This document shows, one piece after another, positions 36,754 to 43,949 of a stretch of DNA of 64,000 nucleotides (position 1 is its first letter; every line of letters begins with the position of its first letter). Origin of the DNA: Nonomuraea harbinensis (lineage in GTDB: Bacteria; Actinomycetota; Actinomycetes; Streptosporangiales; Streptosporangiaceae); NCBI RefSeq assembly GCF_019396385.1, contig NZ_JAHKRN010000039.1, positions 1-64,000 on the forward strand. Direction: 5' to 3'. A program made the position numbers and the translations under genes. Below the pieces are notes generated by a model. The model was not told the origin of the DNA. It saw only the letters and a list, made by a program, of their open reading frames with translations, and did not search any database.

Positions 36754-36775
36754 CTGTACCGTCCGGACGGTACAG
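36754..36775. promoter_or_regulatory. Perfect 22-bp palindrome, likely TetR operator
   Basis: CTGTACCGTCC followed at once by its reverse complement, centred between 36764 and 36765, lies between the TetR start and the divergent nifS-like gene. Position and symmetry fit an autorepressor site. It also lies 25 nt upstream of the nifS-like start, so it could affect that promoter. Confidence 0.75.
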
Positions 36776-36799
36776 GGGCAAACGAGATACCCTGGCCGG

Positions 36800-37963
36800 G
36801 TGAACAGACCGTCGGCCTATCTCGATCACGCGGCGACCACGCCCATGCTCCCCGAGGCCATCGAGGCCATGACGGAGCAACTCGGCCGGGTCGGCAACGC
36901 CTCCTCGCTCCACGCCGCCGGGCGCGAGGCCCGCCGGGTGGTGGAGGAGTCGCGCGAGACGATCGCCGACGCGCTCGGCGCCCGGCCCAGCGAGGTCGTG
37001 TTCACCTCGGGCGGCACCGAGGCCGACAACCTCGCCATCAAGGGCATGTTCTGGGCGCGTCAGCCCAGGAAGCGCGTCCTGATCAGCTCGGTCGAACACC
37101 ACGCCGCGCTCGACCCCGCCCACTGGCTGGCCGACAGCCAGGGCGCCGAGATCGAGCTGCTGGAGGTCGACGAGCTCGGCCGGGTCGGCCCCGACACGCT
37201 GCGCGCCGCCATCGAGCGCGACCCCGACGGCGTCGCCCTGGTCAGCGTCATGTGGGCCAACAACGAGGTCGGCACCATCCAGCCCGTCCACATCCTGGCG
37301 GCCATCGCCGGCGACCACGGCATCCCGTTCCACACCGACGCCGTGCAGGCGATCGGCCAGCTTCCCGTGTCGTTCGCCGAGTCCGGCGCCGACGCGCTCA
37401 CCCTGACCGGCCACAAGATCGGCGGCCCGATGGGCGTCGGCGCGCTGCTGCTGGCCCGCGGGGTGACCCCGGTCTCCGTGCAACACGGCGGCGGCCAGGA
37501 GCGCGACGTCCGCTCCGGCACCCTCGACGCGCCCGCCATCGCCGGGCTCGCCGCCGCGGTCCGCACCGCGGTCAAGGAGCAGGAGTCCCAGCGCCGCCAC
37601 CTGACGGCGCTCCGCGACGACCTCATCGCCCGCGTCCGCCAGGCCGTGCCCGGCGTGGTGCTCAACGGCGACCCCGCCGACCGGCTGCCGGGCAACGCCC
37701 ACTTCTCCTTCCCCGGCTGCGAGGGCGACGCGCTGCTCATGCTGCTCGACGCCAGGGGGGTGGAGTGCTCGACCGGCTCGGCCTGCTCGGCGGGGGTGGC
37801 GCAGCCGTCCCACGTGCTGCTGGCGATGGGCGCCGACGCGGCCGCCGCCAGGGGCTCGCTCCGCTTCTCGCTGGGCCACACCTCGACCCAGGACGACGTC
37901 GACAGGCTCATCGAGGTGCTGCCGGCCGCGGTCGAGCGGGCCCGCCGCGCCGGACTCGGCTGA
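36800..37963 (+). CDS. Cysteine desulfurase (NifS/IscS type)
   Basis: 387 residues from GTG 36800. A pyridoxal-phosphate enzyme that takes sulfur from cysteine as a protein persulfide. The family start YLDHAATTPM, FTSGGTEADNLAIKG, SVEHHAAL, the PLP lysine in LTGHKIGGPMG and the catalytic Cys in GVECSTGSACSAGV are all present. In many actinobacteria this gene directly precedes mnmA, to which it supplies sulfur for 2-thiouridine in tRNA; here mnmA lies 12 kb further on, past the lanthipeptide island. Confidence 0.93.
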   Translation: MNRPSAYLDHAATTPMLPEAIEAMTEQLGRVGNASSLHAAGREARRVVEESRETIADALGARPSEVVFTSGGTEADNLAIKGMFWARQPRKRVLISSVEHHAALDPAHWLADSQGAEIELLEVDELGRVGPDTLRAAIERDPDGVALVSVMWANNEVGTIQPVHILAAIAGDHGIPFHTDAVQAIGQLPVSFAESGADALTLTGHKIGGPMGVGALLLARGVTPVSVQHGGGQERDVRSGTLDAPAIAGLAAAVRTAVKEQESQRRHLTALRDDLIARVRQAVPGVVLNGDPADRLPGNAHFSFPGCEGDALLMLLDARGVECSTGSACSAGVAQPSHVLLAMGADAAAARGSLRFSLGHTSTQDDVDRLIEVLPAAVERARRAGLG

Positions 37964-37990
37964 CAGACCCCGCTGTCGCGTACGGCCCGC

Positions 37991-39040
37991 TCAAGCGAGG
38001 AAGGCCGCCACCGCGCTCCAGGACGGGTCGGGGGTCACGTCCACCCGGGCCCTGCCCTCCTTCCAGGTGGACGCCAGCTCCTTGAGCGCGGCCGCGGCGG
38101 CGCTCTCGCGCGTGGCGTACACGTGCATGACGCGGCGGCGCTCGGCGCTCAGGTGGGCGGCCAGCACCACGTCGTCGCCGAGCGCGCGCAGCCGCTCACC
38201 GAGCCGCTCCTCGAACGCGCCCAGCGCCGCCAGCGACCTGCCCCGGGGCAGTCCGCCCGCGTCCTTGTCGCGGTACGGCAGCGTGACGGCGATGTGGTGG
38301 TCGAGCAGCGGGTAGTCGACGGGCCGCAGCGGATAGCGGGCCGAGGCGACCAGCGGCGCGCCGCTCGCCGTCCGGCCCTCCAGCGTGACCCACTGCTCGG
38401 TGTCGTAGTCGGCGGCCACGTCGGCCACCACCACGGGCAGGTGGACGGCGGGCACGGCGTCGATCGGCGGCGCGGCGGCGGGGACGATCTCGCCCACCCA
38501 CCGGGCCACGTCGTCCTCGCCGAGCAGCCGGTCGAGGGCCAGCAGCGTGGCGTCCATCCGGGCGTCCTCGCCGAGCTCGCCGAAGATCGGGTGGTGCGCG
38601 GTCACGTCCACCCGCAGCGCCCCGCGCGGCACCCGCAGCCCCAGCACCAGCTTGTCCAGCCCGAACTCGATCCCGCCCGCGTCGAGCGTCAGCTCGCCGG
38701 GCAGGGCGCTCGCCTGGCGCGACGGGTGGAACTCCCACAGCATGTCGGCGGGCGGCGCCGCCCGCGCCCAGCGGTGCGCCAGCGAGCGCAGCTCGGCGTC
38801 GCCCGCGGCCGTCACGACCAGCGCGTGGGCCGCGTTCCTGCCCGGCGCCAGCTCCCACACCAGGCCGGGGTGGACCGCCGCCACCGCGGGGCCGAGCAGC
38901 TCCGCCGGCTTCCCGCTCTCTCCCGCCGCCACCGCCGCGTCGAGCTCCGGCCTGGCGCTCGCCCACCACTGCCAGAACCCCGCCACGCGCTCACCCGGGT
39001 CGGCACCCTCGTCTTCGCTCTTGCGCCCGAACAGTCGCAT
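37991..39040 (-). CDS. DUF695-type hypothetical protein
   Basis: 349 residues, soluble, without signal peptide. FWQWWASARPELDAAV at the start and DMLWEFHPSRQASALPGEL in the middle are typical of actinobacterial proteins carrying a DUF695-like domain, and the C-terminal third (DVVLAAHLSAERRRVMHVYATRE) also resembles that domain. No catalytic motif is evident and the function is unknown. It converges on the nifS-like gene (27 nt between stops) and is the first gene of the segment separating nifS from mnmA. Confidence 0.65.
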   Translation of the reverse strand: MRLFGRKSEDEGADPGERVAGFWQWWASARPELDAAVAAGESGKPAELLGPAVAAVHPGLVWELAPGRNAAHALVVTAAGDAELRSLAHRWARAAPPADMLWEFHPSRQASALPGELTLDAGGIEFGLDKLVLGLRVPRGALRVDVTAHHPIFGELGEDARMDATLLALDRLLGEDDVARWVGEIVPAAAPPIDAVPAVHLPVVVADVAADYDTEQWVTLEGRTASGAPLVASARYPLRPVDYPLLDHHIAVTLPYRDKDAGGLPRGRSLAALGAFEERLGERLRALGDDVVLAAHLSAERRRVMHVYATRESAAAAALKELASTWKEGRARVDVTPDPSWSAVAAFLA

Positions 39041-39104
39041 GGCAGAATCCTCGCAGACTCGCCCCCCAGGTCGCGCACTCCGAGCGCGCTTCGACCTGGC
39101 CGGA

Positions 39105-39815
39105 TCACGATCGGCGCATCCGCATGACGGCGAGCACGGCCATCAGGGCGTACACCGCCGCCACCAGCAGCGCCGAGCCCACCACGAGCAGGACCGGCGG
39201 GAAGAAGAAGCTTCCGGCGACGCAGGCCGTCCCCAGGACCATCAGGGCCACGCCCCCCGTCCGCTGCGACCGCTGCCAGGCCAGCGCCCACCGGCCGGTG
39301 ACGCCGCTCGCGACGCGGGCCGGGCTGATCTTGGGGAGCACGTTGCCGAGGCCGATCAGCAAGATGCCGAACGCGACCCCGACGGCCTGCTCCAGGGGGA
39401 AGTCGTAGCGGGCGGCCCTGGACAGCAGGCCGGCCTGGAGCGTGACGAGCAGCAAGGGAAGGACGGAGAACAGGACGTTCATCGTCCTGGTCTGCGAGCT
39501 CGGCGAGGCGACGAGCGTGGGGTCGACGAAGTGCCGCAATCTGCCGCCGATGATCGTGGACACGGTCATGACGGCCCCGATGAGGAGCAGGACAGCGGGA
39601 AGCGCGCCCGCGATGACGATCCTCGGCACGTCGACACCCGGCCGGGTGGCGGTGGCCTCCCTGGTGGCCACGTACTCAGGCAGGTGGTCCCACATGACGT
39701 ACGCGATCGCGACCATCGCGAGGAAGCCCGCGGCGGAGGCGACGATGCCCGGCCACGGCATGCGCGCGGCCTGCGAGTCCGGGAACTCATGGCGTCGGTC
39801 TCCTGCCTGGTTCAT
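39105..39815 (-). CDS. SdpI-like membrane protein, possible immunity factor
   Basis: 236 residues with about six membrane helices. ATG 39815 has a perfect GGAGG upstream. The region LLIGLGNVLPKISP, then GVTGRWALAWQRSQRTGGVALMVLGT, resembles the SdpI domain (GNxLPKI, then G-x-T-x-W-(A/T)-L and W-x-x-(S/T)-x-R-x-x-G). The N-terminal part (MWDHLPEYVATREAT and following helix) looks like a worn DUF1648 domain. Bacillus SdpI protects against the SdpC toxin and signals its presence. Here the gene stands divergent from the lanthipeptide operon, across a region containing the shared palindrome, so immunity to the product is an attractive but unproven role. Confidence 0.65.
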   Translation of the reverse strand: MNQAGDRRHEFPDSQAARMPWPGIVASAAGFLAMVAIAYVMWDHLPEYVATREATATRPGVDVPRIVIAGALPAVLLLIGAVMTVSTIIGGRLRHFVDPTLVASPSSQTRTMNVLFSVLPLLLVTLQAGLLSRAARYDFPLEQAVGVAFGILLIGLGNVLPKISPARVASGVTGRWALAWQRSQRTGGVALMVLGTACVAGSFFFPPVLLVVGSALLVAAVYALMAVLAVMRMRRS

Positions 39816-39969
39816 GGGACCTCCTTCGTCGCAGTCGGATAAGGCGGTTTCCCGGCGTCCGGGTTTCCGTGGAAAGGCGTCGGACATGCCGAGCCTGTCT
39901 CAGACAGTAGAGCCGGACAACGGAGGCCGGATATCCGTCGCGCGCCATGTCATGGTCATGTTCCGTGAC

Positions 39970-39987
39970 CCATGACCTGAGTCATGG
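39970..39987. promoter_or_regulatory. Palindrome CCATGAC-N4-GTCATGG, candidate operator of the lan regulator
   Basis: CCATGAC CTGA GTCATGG, perfectly symmetrical. The same CATGAC-N4-GTCATG occurs at 49433-49448 before the histidine kinase gene. Two extra GTCATG half sites lie at 39949-39960. It is 155 nt upstream of the SdpI-like gene and 390 nt upstream of lanKC. A NarL-type regulator would bind such a site as a dimer. Confidence 0.6.
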
Positions 39988-40306
39988 TGGCCGTTCGCCT
40001 GTCAGGGCGCGGCATAGCTGCCTCTTACGGCTTCGGTTTACTTTTTTGCTTTTTCGTCGTCCAGCGAAATAGTGCGATTTTCGAAGTTTTTTCGCCGGGT
40101 GGCGGTTGCGCTCCGTATCCGTGGACGGGCAACCGGCCAACGGTAATCGATCCGGGTCCGCATATCCAAGAGAACGTCACGAAGCCGTCGAAAATATCGC
40201 GGAAAGTGACTTGCCGCATGCTCTATGTCCTCCGCCCGGCGGCTCCGGCAGCGGGGCGAGGAGCCGGACGCGGACCCGTCGAATGGCCCGGCGACACACT
40301 CCGTAA

Positions 40307-40335
40307 TTGGACAGGCCTTTCATCCGGCTTATCGT
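40307..40335 (+). promoter_or_regulatory. Candidate lanKC promoter
   Basis: TTGGAC (40307-40312) and TATCGT (40330-40335) are 17 nt apart, giving a transcription start near 40342 and a leader of about 35 nt before the lanKC ATG. Similarity to the -35/-10 consensus is moderate. Confidence 0.35.
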
Positions 40336-40376
40336 TTGGATTCGACACGCGGAACACGGACCGGGATGGTGCAGCG

Positions 40377-43016
40377 ATGAAACTGCAGTACTTCGAATAC
40401 TGTTTCGCCGACCGGCTCTTCTATGAGGAGCCGAGCAAGTGGGCGACCATGCAAGAGGGTTATGCGCAGGCCGAGGCGCCCGCACCCGCCGGCTGGCGGA
40501 CCGGCCGCAAAGGACCCTGGTACAACTACACGCACGAGACGGCGACGTTGCCGCCGCAGGGCTGGAAGATTCACGTCTCCGCCACCCGGGAAACCGCGCA
40601 GCAAGTGCTCGACATCACCGCCGACTACTGTCTTCAGCATCGGATCTCGTTCAAGTTCCTGACCAGCGAGGCGGCTTTCATCGGCCGTAACCTCAAGTAC
40701 GCGGACCGGGGCGGGAGCGGAAAATTCATCACCGTCTACCCCTCCTCGGAAACGCAGCTGGAGCAGGTGCTCAATGACCTCGACCCGAAATTACACGGCC
40801 TCGGCGGACCTTACATCCTGAGCGACCTGCGCTGGAAGGACGGCCCGCTCTACCTGCGCTACGGCGGCTTCGTGGAGCGGCTCACCCGCAACGACCTCGG
40901 TGAGCCCGCGATGGCCATCCAGGCGCCCGACGGCGAATTGGTCGTCGACAAGCGGGACCCGGTGTTCTACGTGCCGGAATGGGTTCAGCCGCCACCGTTC
41001 CTCCGCCCGCTCCTGCAGGAAAGGAAGAACGGCGAGGCGCCGGCTGACTTCCCCTATGACATCGAATCCGCCGTGCATTTCTCCAATGGCGGGGGAATCT
41101 ACGTCGCGACGGAGAAGAGCACCGGGAGAAAGGTCATTCTCAAGGAGGCCAGACCGGGCGCCGGACTCGACCAGGTCGGCCGCGACGCGGTGAGCAGGCT
41201 GAAGCGGGAGCACGAATTCCTGCTGAAGCTCGCCGACGTGGCGGAAGTAGTCGACTGCTACGACTATTTCGAGCTCTGGGAACACCATTTCCTGGTGCAG
41301 GAGATGGTCGACGGCGTCACGCTCAACAAGCGCATGGTGCACAGGACGCCGTTGATCAGGGCCGACATGAGCGAGGAGGAGATCCGCGAGTTCACCGAAT
41401 GGGCGGTGGACATCACCTCGCAACTCGACGGCCTGGTGGGGAAGCTGCACGAGCGGGGCATCGCCTTCGGCGACCTGCACCCCAACAACATCATGATCAC
41501 CGAAGACGGTCGGGTGCGGCTGGTCGACTTCGAGCTCGCCACCTATGTCGACCAGGAGCAGCGCATCGGGATGGGAGCGCCGGGCTTCGTGCCGCCGGAC
41601 AGGCGCGACGGCCTCGCCGCCGACCTGTACGCCCTGGGCTGCCTGAAGATCTCGCCCTTCGTCCCCCTCACCATGCTCTTCTCGCTGGACACCACGCGGG
41701 CCCGCGCCCTGGTCCAGTTCGTCGAGAATCGCTTCCCGGTGCCGACGGGCTGGGGGGAGAACGTCCTCGCCCTGCTCGACCTCGGCCCGTCTCCTTGGGC
41801 GGGGACCGAAGAGCAGATGGCGCGCAGCAGCGCGCTCATCGACGGCAGGGACGGCGAGGGGCCGGACTGGCGGCTCATCGAGACGTCGATGGCCAAGGCC
41901 GTGTGGGACAGCGCCACCCCCGACCGCCAGGATCGGCTCTTCCCCGGCGACGTCGAGCAGTTCCACCTCAACGGCCTCGGCTTCGCCTACGGGGCGGCGG
42001 GCGTCCTGTACGCGATGGCGAAGAGCGGCCACGGCCGGCGGGAGGAGCACGAGCAGTGGCTGCTCGATCGCGTCCGCGGCCATCAGGGACTGCACCGCGT
42101 CGGGTTCTACGACGGCCTGCACGGCATCGCGTACGCCTTCGAGGAGATCGGTCATCGGGACGCCGCGCTGGAGGTCCTGGACATGACCGAGCGGCTCGCC
42201 GGGGTGTCCCTGCCCGACGAACTCCTGACCGGGCTCAGCGGTGTCGCGCTGAACCAGCTCTTCTTCGCCACCCGGCTGGACGACCAGGGACTGCGTGACT
42301 CGGCCCTGAAGAACGCCCAGCAGATCGCCGACCGGCTGCTCCACCGGCCGCCCGTGCCCGTGGACGACAGCGGGAGGCACCGCAGGGCGGGGCTGCTGCA
42401 CGGCGCCTCGGGCCAGGCCCTGCTGTTCGTCCGGCTCTTCGAGGACACCCGCGACCCGGCCTACCTGGACCTGGCCGAACGCGCCATCCAGCACGAGCTG
42501 GACTGCTGCGCCCACTTCGAGGACAACGACGTCCTCTACGTCAACGAAGGCTGGCGCACGATGCCGTACATCGGCACCGGGTCGGCCGGGATCGGCCTGG
42601 CCCTGAGCGAGTTGCTGAGGCACCGCCGGACCGAGGAGCTCACGGTGGCGATGGACCGGCTGCGCCGGGCCGCGCACGCGGAGTTCCACATCTGCCCCAT
42701 GGTGTTCTACGGCACCGCCGGCCAGATGGGCTTCCTCCAGCACATCCGCTCGCGGTATGCCGACACCGACCGGCTCGACGAGCTGATCGAGACCAAGCGC
42801 GACCGGTTGCGCCTGCACATGGTGGGGCTCAGAGGCGAGGTCGCGTTCCCCGGCGATCAGCTCATGCGGCTCTCGATGGACTTCGGCACGGGAAGCGCCG
42901 GGATCCTGCACGCGCTGGCCACGCTGCGCGATCCACGGCTGCCTCTGCTGCCGTTCCTGCGGCCCTTCGCCGCCCCCGGCGGTGGGAAGGAGGCGCCCGC
43001 CGACACTCCGCACTGA
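40377..43016 (+). CDS. lanKC: Class III lanthipeptide synthetase
   Basis: 879 residues in three parts. The N-terminal lyase domain (1 to about 225) eliminates phosphate to form dehydro-residues. The kinase domain (about 230-500) has GGGIYVATEKSTGRKVILKEARPG, FGDLHPNNIMI (about 362) and LVDFELA; the DxHxxN and DFE forms are typical of LanKC. The cyclase-like domain (about 525-879) has LNGLGFAYGAAGVLYAM, FYDGLHGIAYAFEEI, GLSGVALNQLFFA and LLHGASGQALLFVRLF. The Cys-Cys/His zinc ligands of LanC are not visible, as in class III rather than class IV enzymes. ATG 40377 is the family start (KLQYFEYCFADRLFYE). Five precursor genes follow in the same operon. Confidence 0.95.
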   Translation: MKLQYFEYCFADRLFYEEPSKWATMQEGYAQAEAPAPAGWRTGRKGPWYNYTHETATLPPQGWKIHVSATRETAQQVLDITADYCLQHRISFKFLTSEAAFIGRNLKYADRGGSGKFITVYPSSETQLEQVLNDLDPKLHGLGGPYILSDLRWKDGPLYLRYGGFVERLTRNDLGEPAMAIQAPDGELVVDKRDPVFYVPEWVQPPPFLRPLLQERKNGEAPADFPYDIESAVHFSNGGGIYVATEKSTGRKVILKEARPGAGLDQVGRDAVSRLKREHEFLLKLADVAEVVDCYDYFELWEHHFLVQEMVDGVTLNKRMVHRTPLIRADMSEEEIREFTEWAVDITSQLDGLVGKLHERGIAFGDLHPNNIMITEDGRVRLVDFELATYVDQEQRIGMGAPGFVPPDRRDGLAADLYALGCLKISPFVPLTMLFSLDTTRARALVQFVENRFPVPTGWGENVLALLDLGPSPWAGTEEQMARSSALIDGRDGEGPDWRLIETSMAKAVWDSATPDRQDRLFPGDVEQFHLNGLGFAYGAAGVLYAMAKSGHGRREEHEQWLLDRVRGHQGLHRVGFYDGLHGIAYAFEEIGHRDAALEVLDMTERLAGVSLPDELLTGLSGVALNQLFFATRLDDQGLRDSALKNAQQIADRLLHRPPVPVDDSGRHRRAGLLHGASGQALLFVRLFEDTRDPAYLDLAERAIQHELDCCAHFEDNDVLYVNEGWRTMPYIGTGSAGIGLALSELLRHRRTEELTVAMDRLRRAAHAEFHICPMVFYGTAGQMGFLQHIRSRYADTDRLDELIETKRDRLRLHMVGLRGEVAFPGDQLMRLSMDFGTGSAGILHALATLRDPRLPLLPFLRPFAAPGGGKEAPADTPH

Positions 43017-43055
43017 TCCGGTTCCATCCATCCGACCACCACGAGAGGGATTCTC

Positions 43056-43187
43056 ATGGCTTTCATCCTCGACCTTCAGAGCCGCACGGTCCCGGCCGAC
43101 AGGGCCAACGGCGACTACGAGCCGCTGGGACCGAGCAGCCTCAGCCCGTCCCTGTGCATCAGCGGCTGGACCCTCATCGGCTGCTGA
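43056..43187 (+). CDS. Class III lanthipeptide precursor 1
   Basis: 43 residues: leader MAFILDLQ and onward, then the core SSLSPSLCISGWTLIGC. ILDLQ is the hydrophobic leader motif recognised by class III synthetases. The core has S27-x2-S30-x3-C34 and S36-x2-T39-x3-C43, each able to form a labionin or lanthionine ring; here the second motif uses Thr, unlike the other four peptides. GAGAGGGA precedes the ATG, 39 nt after lanKC. The C-terminal residue is Cys, as in labyrinthopeptins. Confidence 0.92.
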   Translation: MAFILDLQSRTVPADRANGDYEPLGPSSLSPSLCISGWTLIGC

Positions 43188-43234
43188 CCAGCCCGTCCAC
43201 CAGGAAGCCGACCAAAGGAAAAGGAGTCACCGGC

Positions 43235-43357
43235 ATGTCGTACGTCCTGAACCTCCAGGGAATCCGCGCCGATCAGGAAGCCGACCGCGGCATGGCGCAG
43301 CCGAGCACGCCGAGCCTGTCGCTCTGCTTCAGCAACCAGAGCTGGGTCTTCTGCTGA
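43235..43357 (+). CDS. Class III lanthipeptide precursor 2
   Basis: 40 residues: leader starting MSYVLNLQ, core STPSLSLCFSNQSWVFC. Two motifs, S24-x2-S27-x3-C31 and S33-x2-S36-x3-C40, separated by one Phe. The core has aromatic residues and ends in Cys, giving the shape closest to labyrinthopeptin. GGAAAAGGAG lies upstream. The stop is 22 nt before precursor 3. Confidence 0.92.
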   Translation: MSYVLNLQGIRADQEADRGMAQPSTPSLSLCFSNQSWVFC

Positions 43358-43379
43358 CCGACCACTGAGGAGAAACGCA

Positions 43380-43520
43380 ATGGGTTACGTACTGAACCTC
43401 CAGGACATGTCGCGCAGCGCCTCCGACGGCGACGCCGCGCTCTCGATCAGCACCAACAGCTGGTTCGCCTGCCAGAGCACCAACAGCCAGTTCCTGTGCA
43501 TCACCACCATCCCCAACTGA
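43380..43520 (+). CDS. Class III lanthipeptide precursor 3
   Basis: 46 residues: leader starting MGYVLNLQ, core STNSWFACQSTNSQFLC followed by the tail ITTIPN. Motifs are S24-x2-S27-x3-C31 and S33-x2-S36-x3-C40, both beginning S-T-N-S, so the two ring segments look duplicated. It is the only one of the five with a polar tail beyond the last Cys. GAGGAGA precedes the ATG. Confidence 0.92.
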   Translation: MGYVLNLQDMSRSASDGDAALSISTNSWFACQSTNSQFLCITTIPN

Positions 43521-43551
43521 CGCCAGAGCTCGCAGAAGCGGAGAAACGACC

Positions 43552-43683
43552 ATGAGCTTTGTTCTCGACCTTCAGGTGAAGGACGTGCGTGAGGACCACG
43601 AAGGCGACCCGGCCCAGCCGTTCACCCTCAGCCTCCTGAGCCCGGTCACCTGCTACAGCACCACCAGCATCGCCATCTGCTGA
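43552..43683 (+). CDS. Class III lanthipeptide precursor 4
   Basis: 43 residues: leader starting MSFVLDLQ, acidic middle (REDHEGD), core SLLSPVTCYSTTSIAIC. Motifs are S27-x2-S30-x3-C34 and S36-x2-S39-x3-C43. The core is rich in Thr, Leu and Ile, with one Tyr and no Trp. GCGGAGA precedes the ATG. Confidence 0.92.
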   Translation: MSFVLDLQVKDVREDHEGDPAQPFTLSLLSPVTCYSTTSIAIC

Positions 43684-43711
43684 TCCATCCGTCACAGCGA
43701 AAGGAACGATC

Positions 43712-43876
43712 ATGGGATACGTCCTCAACCTGCAGGGCCGGAGCGCGGCTTCTTCCGGCGACGAGCCCGCCTCGATCATCAGCACGGCCAGCGCCACCGC
43801 CGTCTGCGCGGCGAGCACGGTCAGCCTCTCCGCGTGCCTGGGAGGCAGCACCATCAGCGCGGTCGTCTGCATGTAG
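43712..43876 (+). CDS. Class III lanthipeptide precursor 5, three ring motifs
   Basis: 54 residues: leader starting MGYVLNLQ, then three motifs STASATAVC (S24-x2-S27-x4-C32), STVSLSAC (S35-x2-S38-x3-C42) and STISAVVC (S46-x2-S49-x3-C53), ending in Met. It has one motif more than its neighbours, one ring of different size, and an unusually small-residue core (Ala, Ser, Thr, Val; no aromatics after the leader). AAAGGA precedes the ATG. 73 nt separate it from the first ABC gene. Confidence 0.92.
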   Translation: MGYVLNLQGRSAASSGDEPASIISTASATAVCAASTVSLSACLGGSTISAVVCM

Positions 43877-43949
43877 CAAGCGCATGAACCCGGCCGGGGC
43901 GCGTCTGGCGCCCTGGCCGTGCCATTTCGCGACAACGGAGGCGCCACCC

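Larger units (their letters stand above)
39816..40376. promoter_or_regulatory. 561-nt divergent control region of the lanthipeptide operon
   Basis: No gene is supported here. An in-frame extension of lanKC back to 39984 is open but has no similarity and no ribosome binding site. The region is less GC-rich than its surroundings, with T-runs at about 40038-40050 and 40089-40095. It holds tandem GTCATG (39949-39960), the 18-bp palindrome at 39970-39987 and a candidate promoter at 40307-40335. Confidence 0.6.

Noticed and set aside
39984..40376. N-terminal extension of lanKC by 131 residues
   Set aside because: The frame is open, but the extension has no LanKC similarity, no ribosome binding site, and would cover the palindrome and candidate promoter. 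KLQYFEYCFAD at 40377 is the family start.
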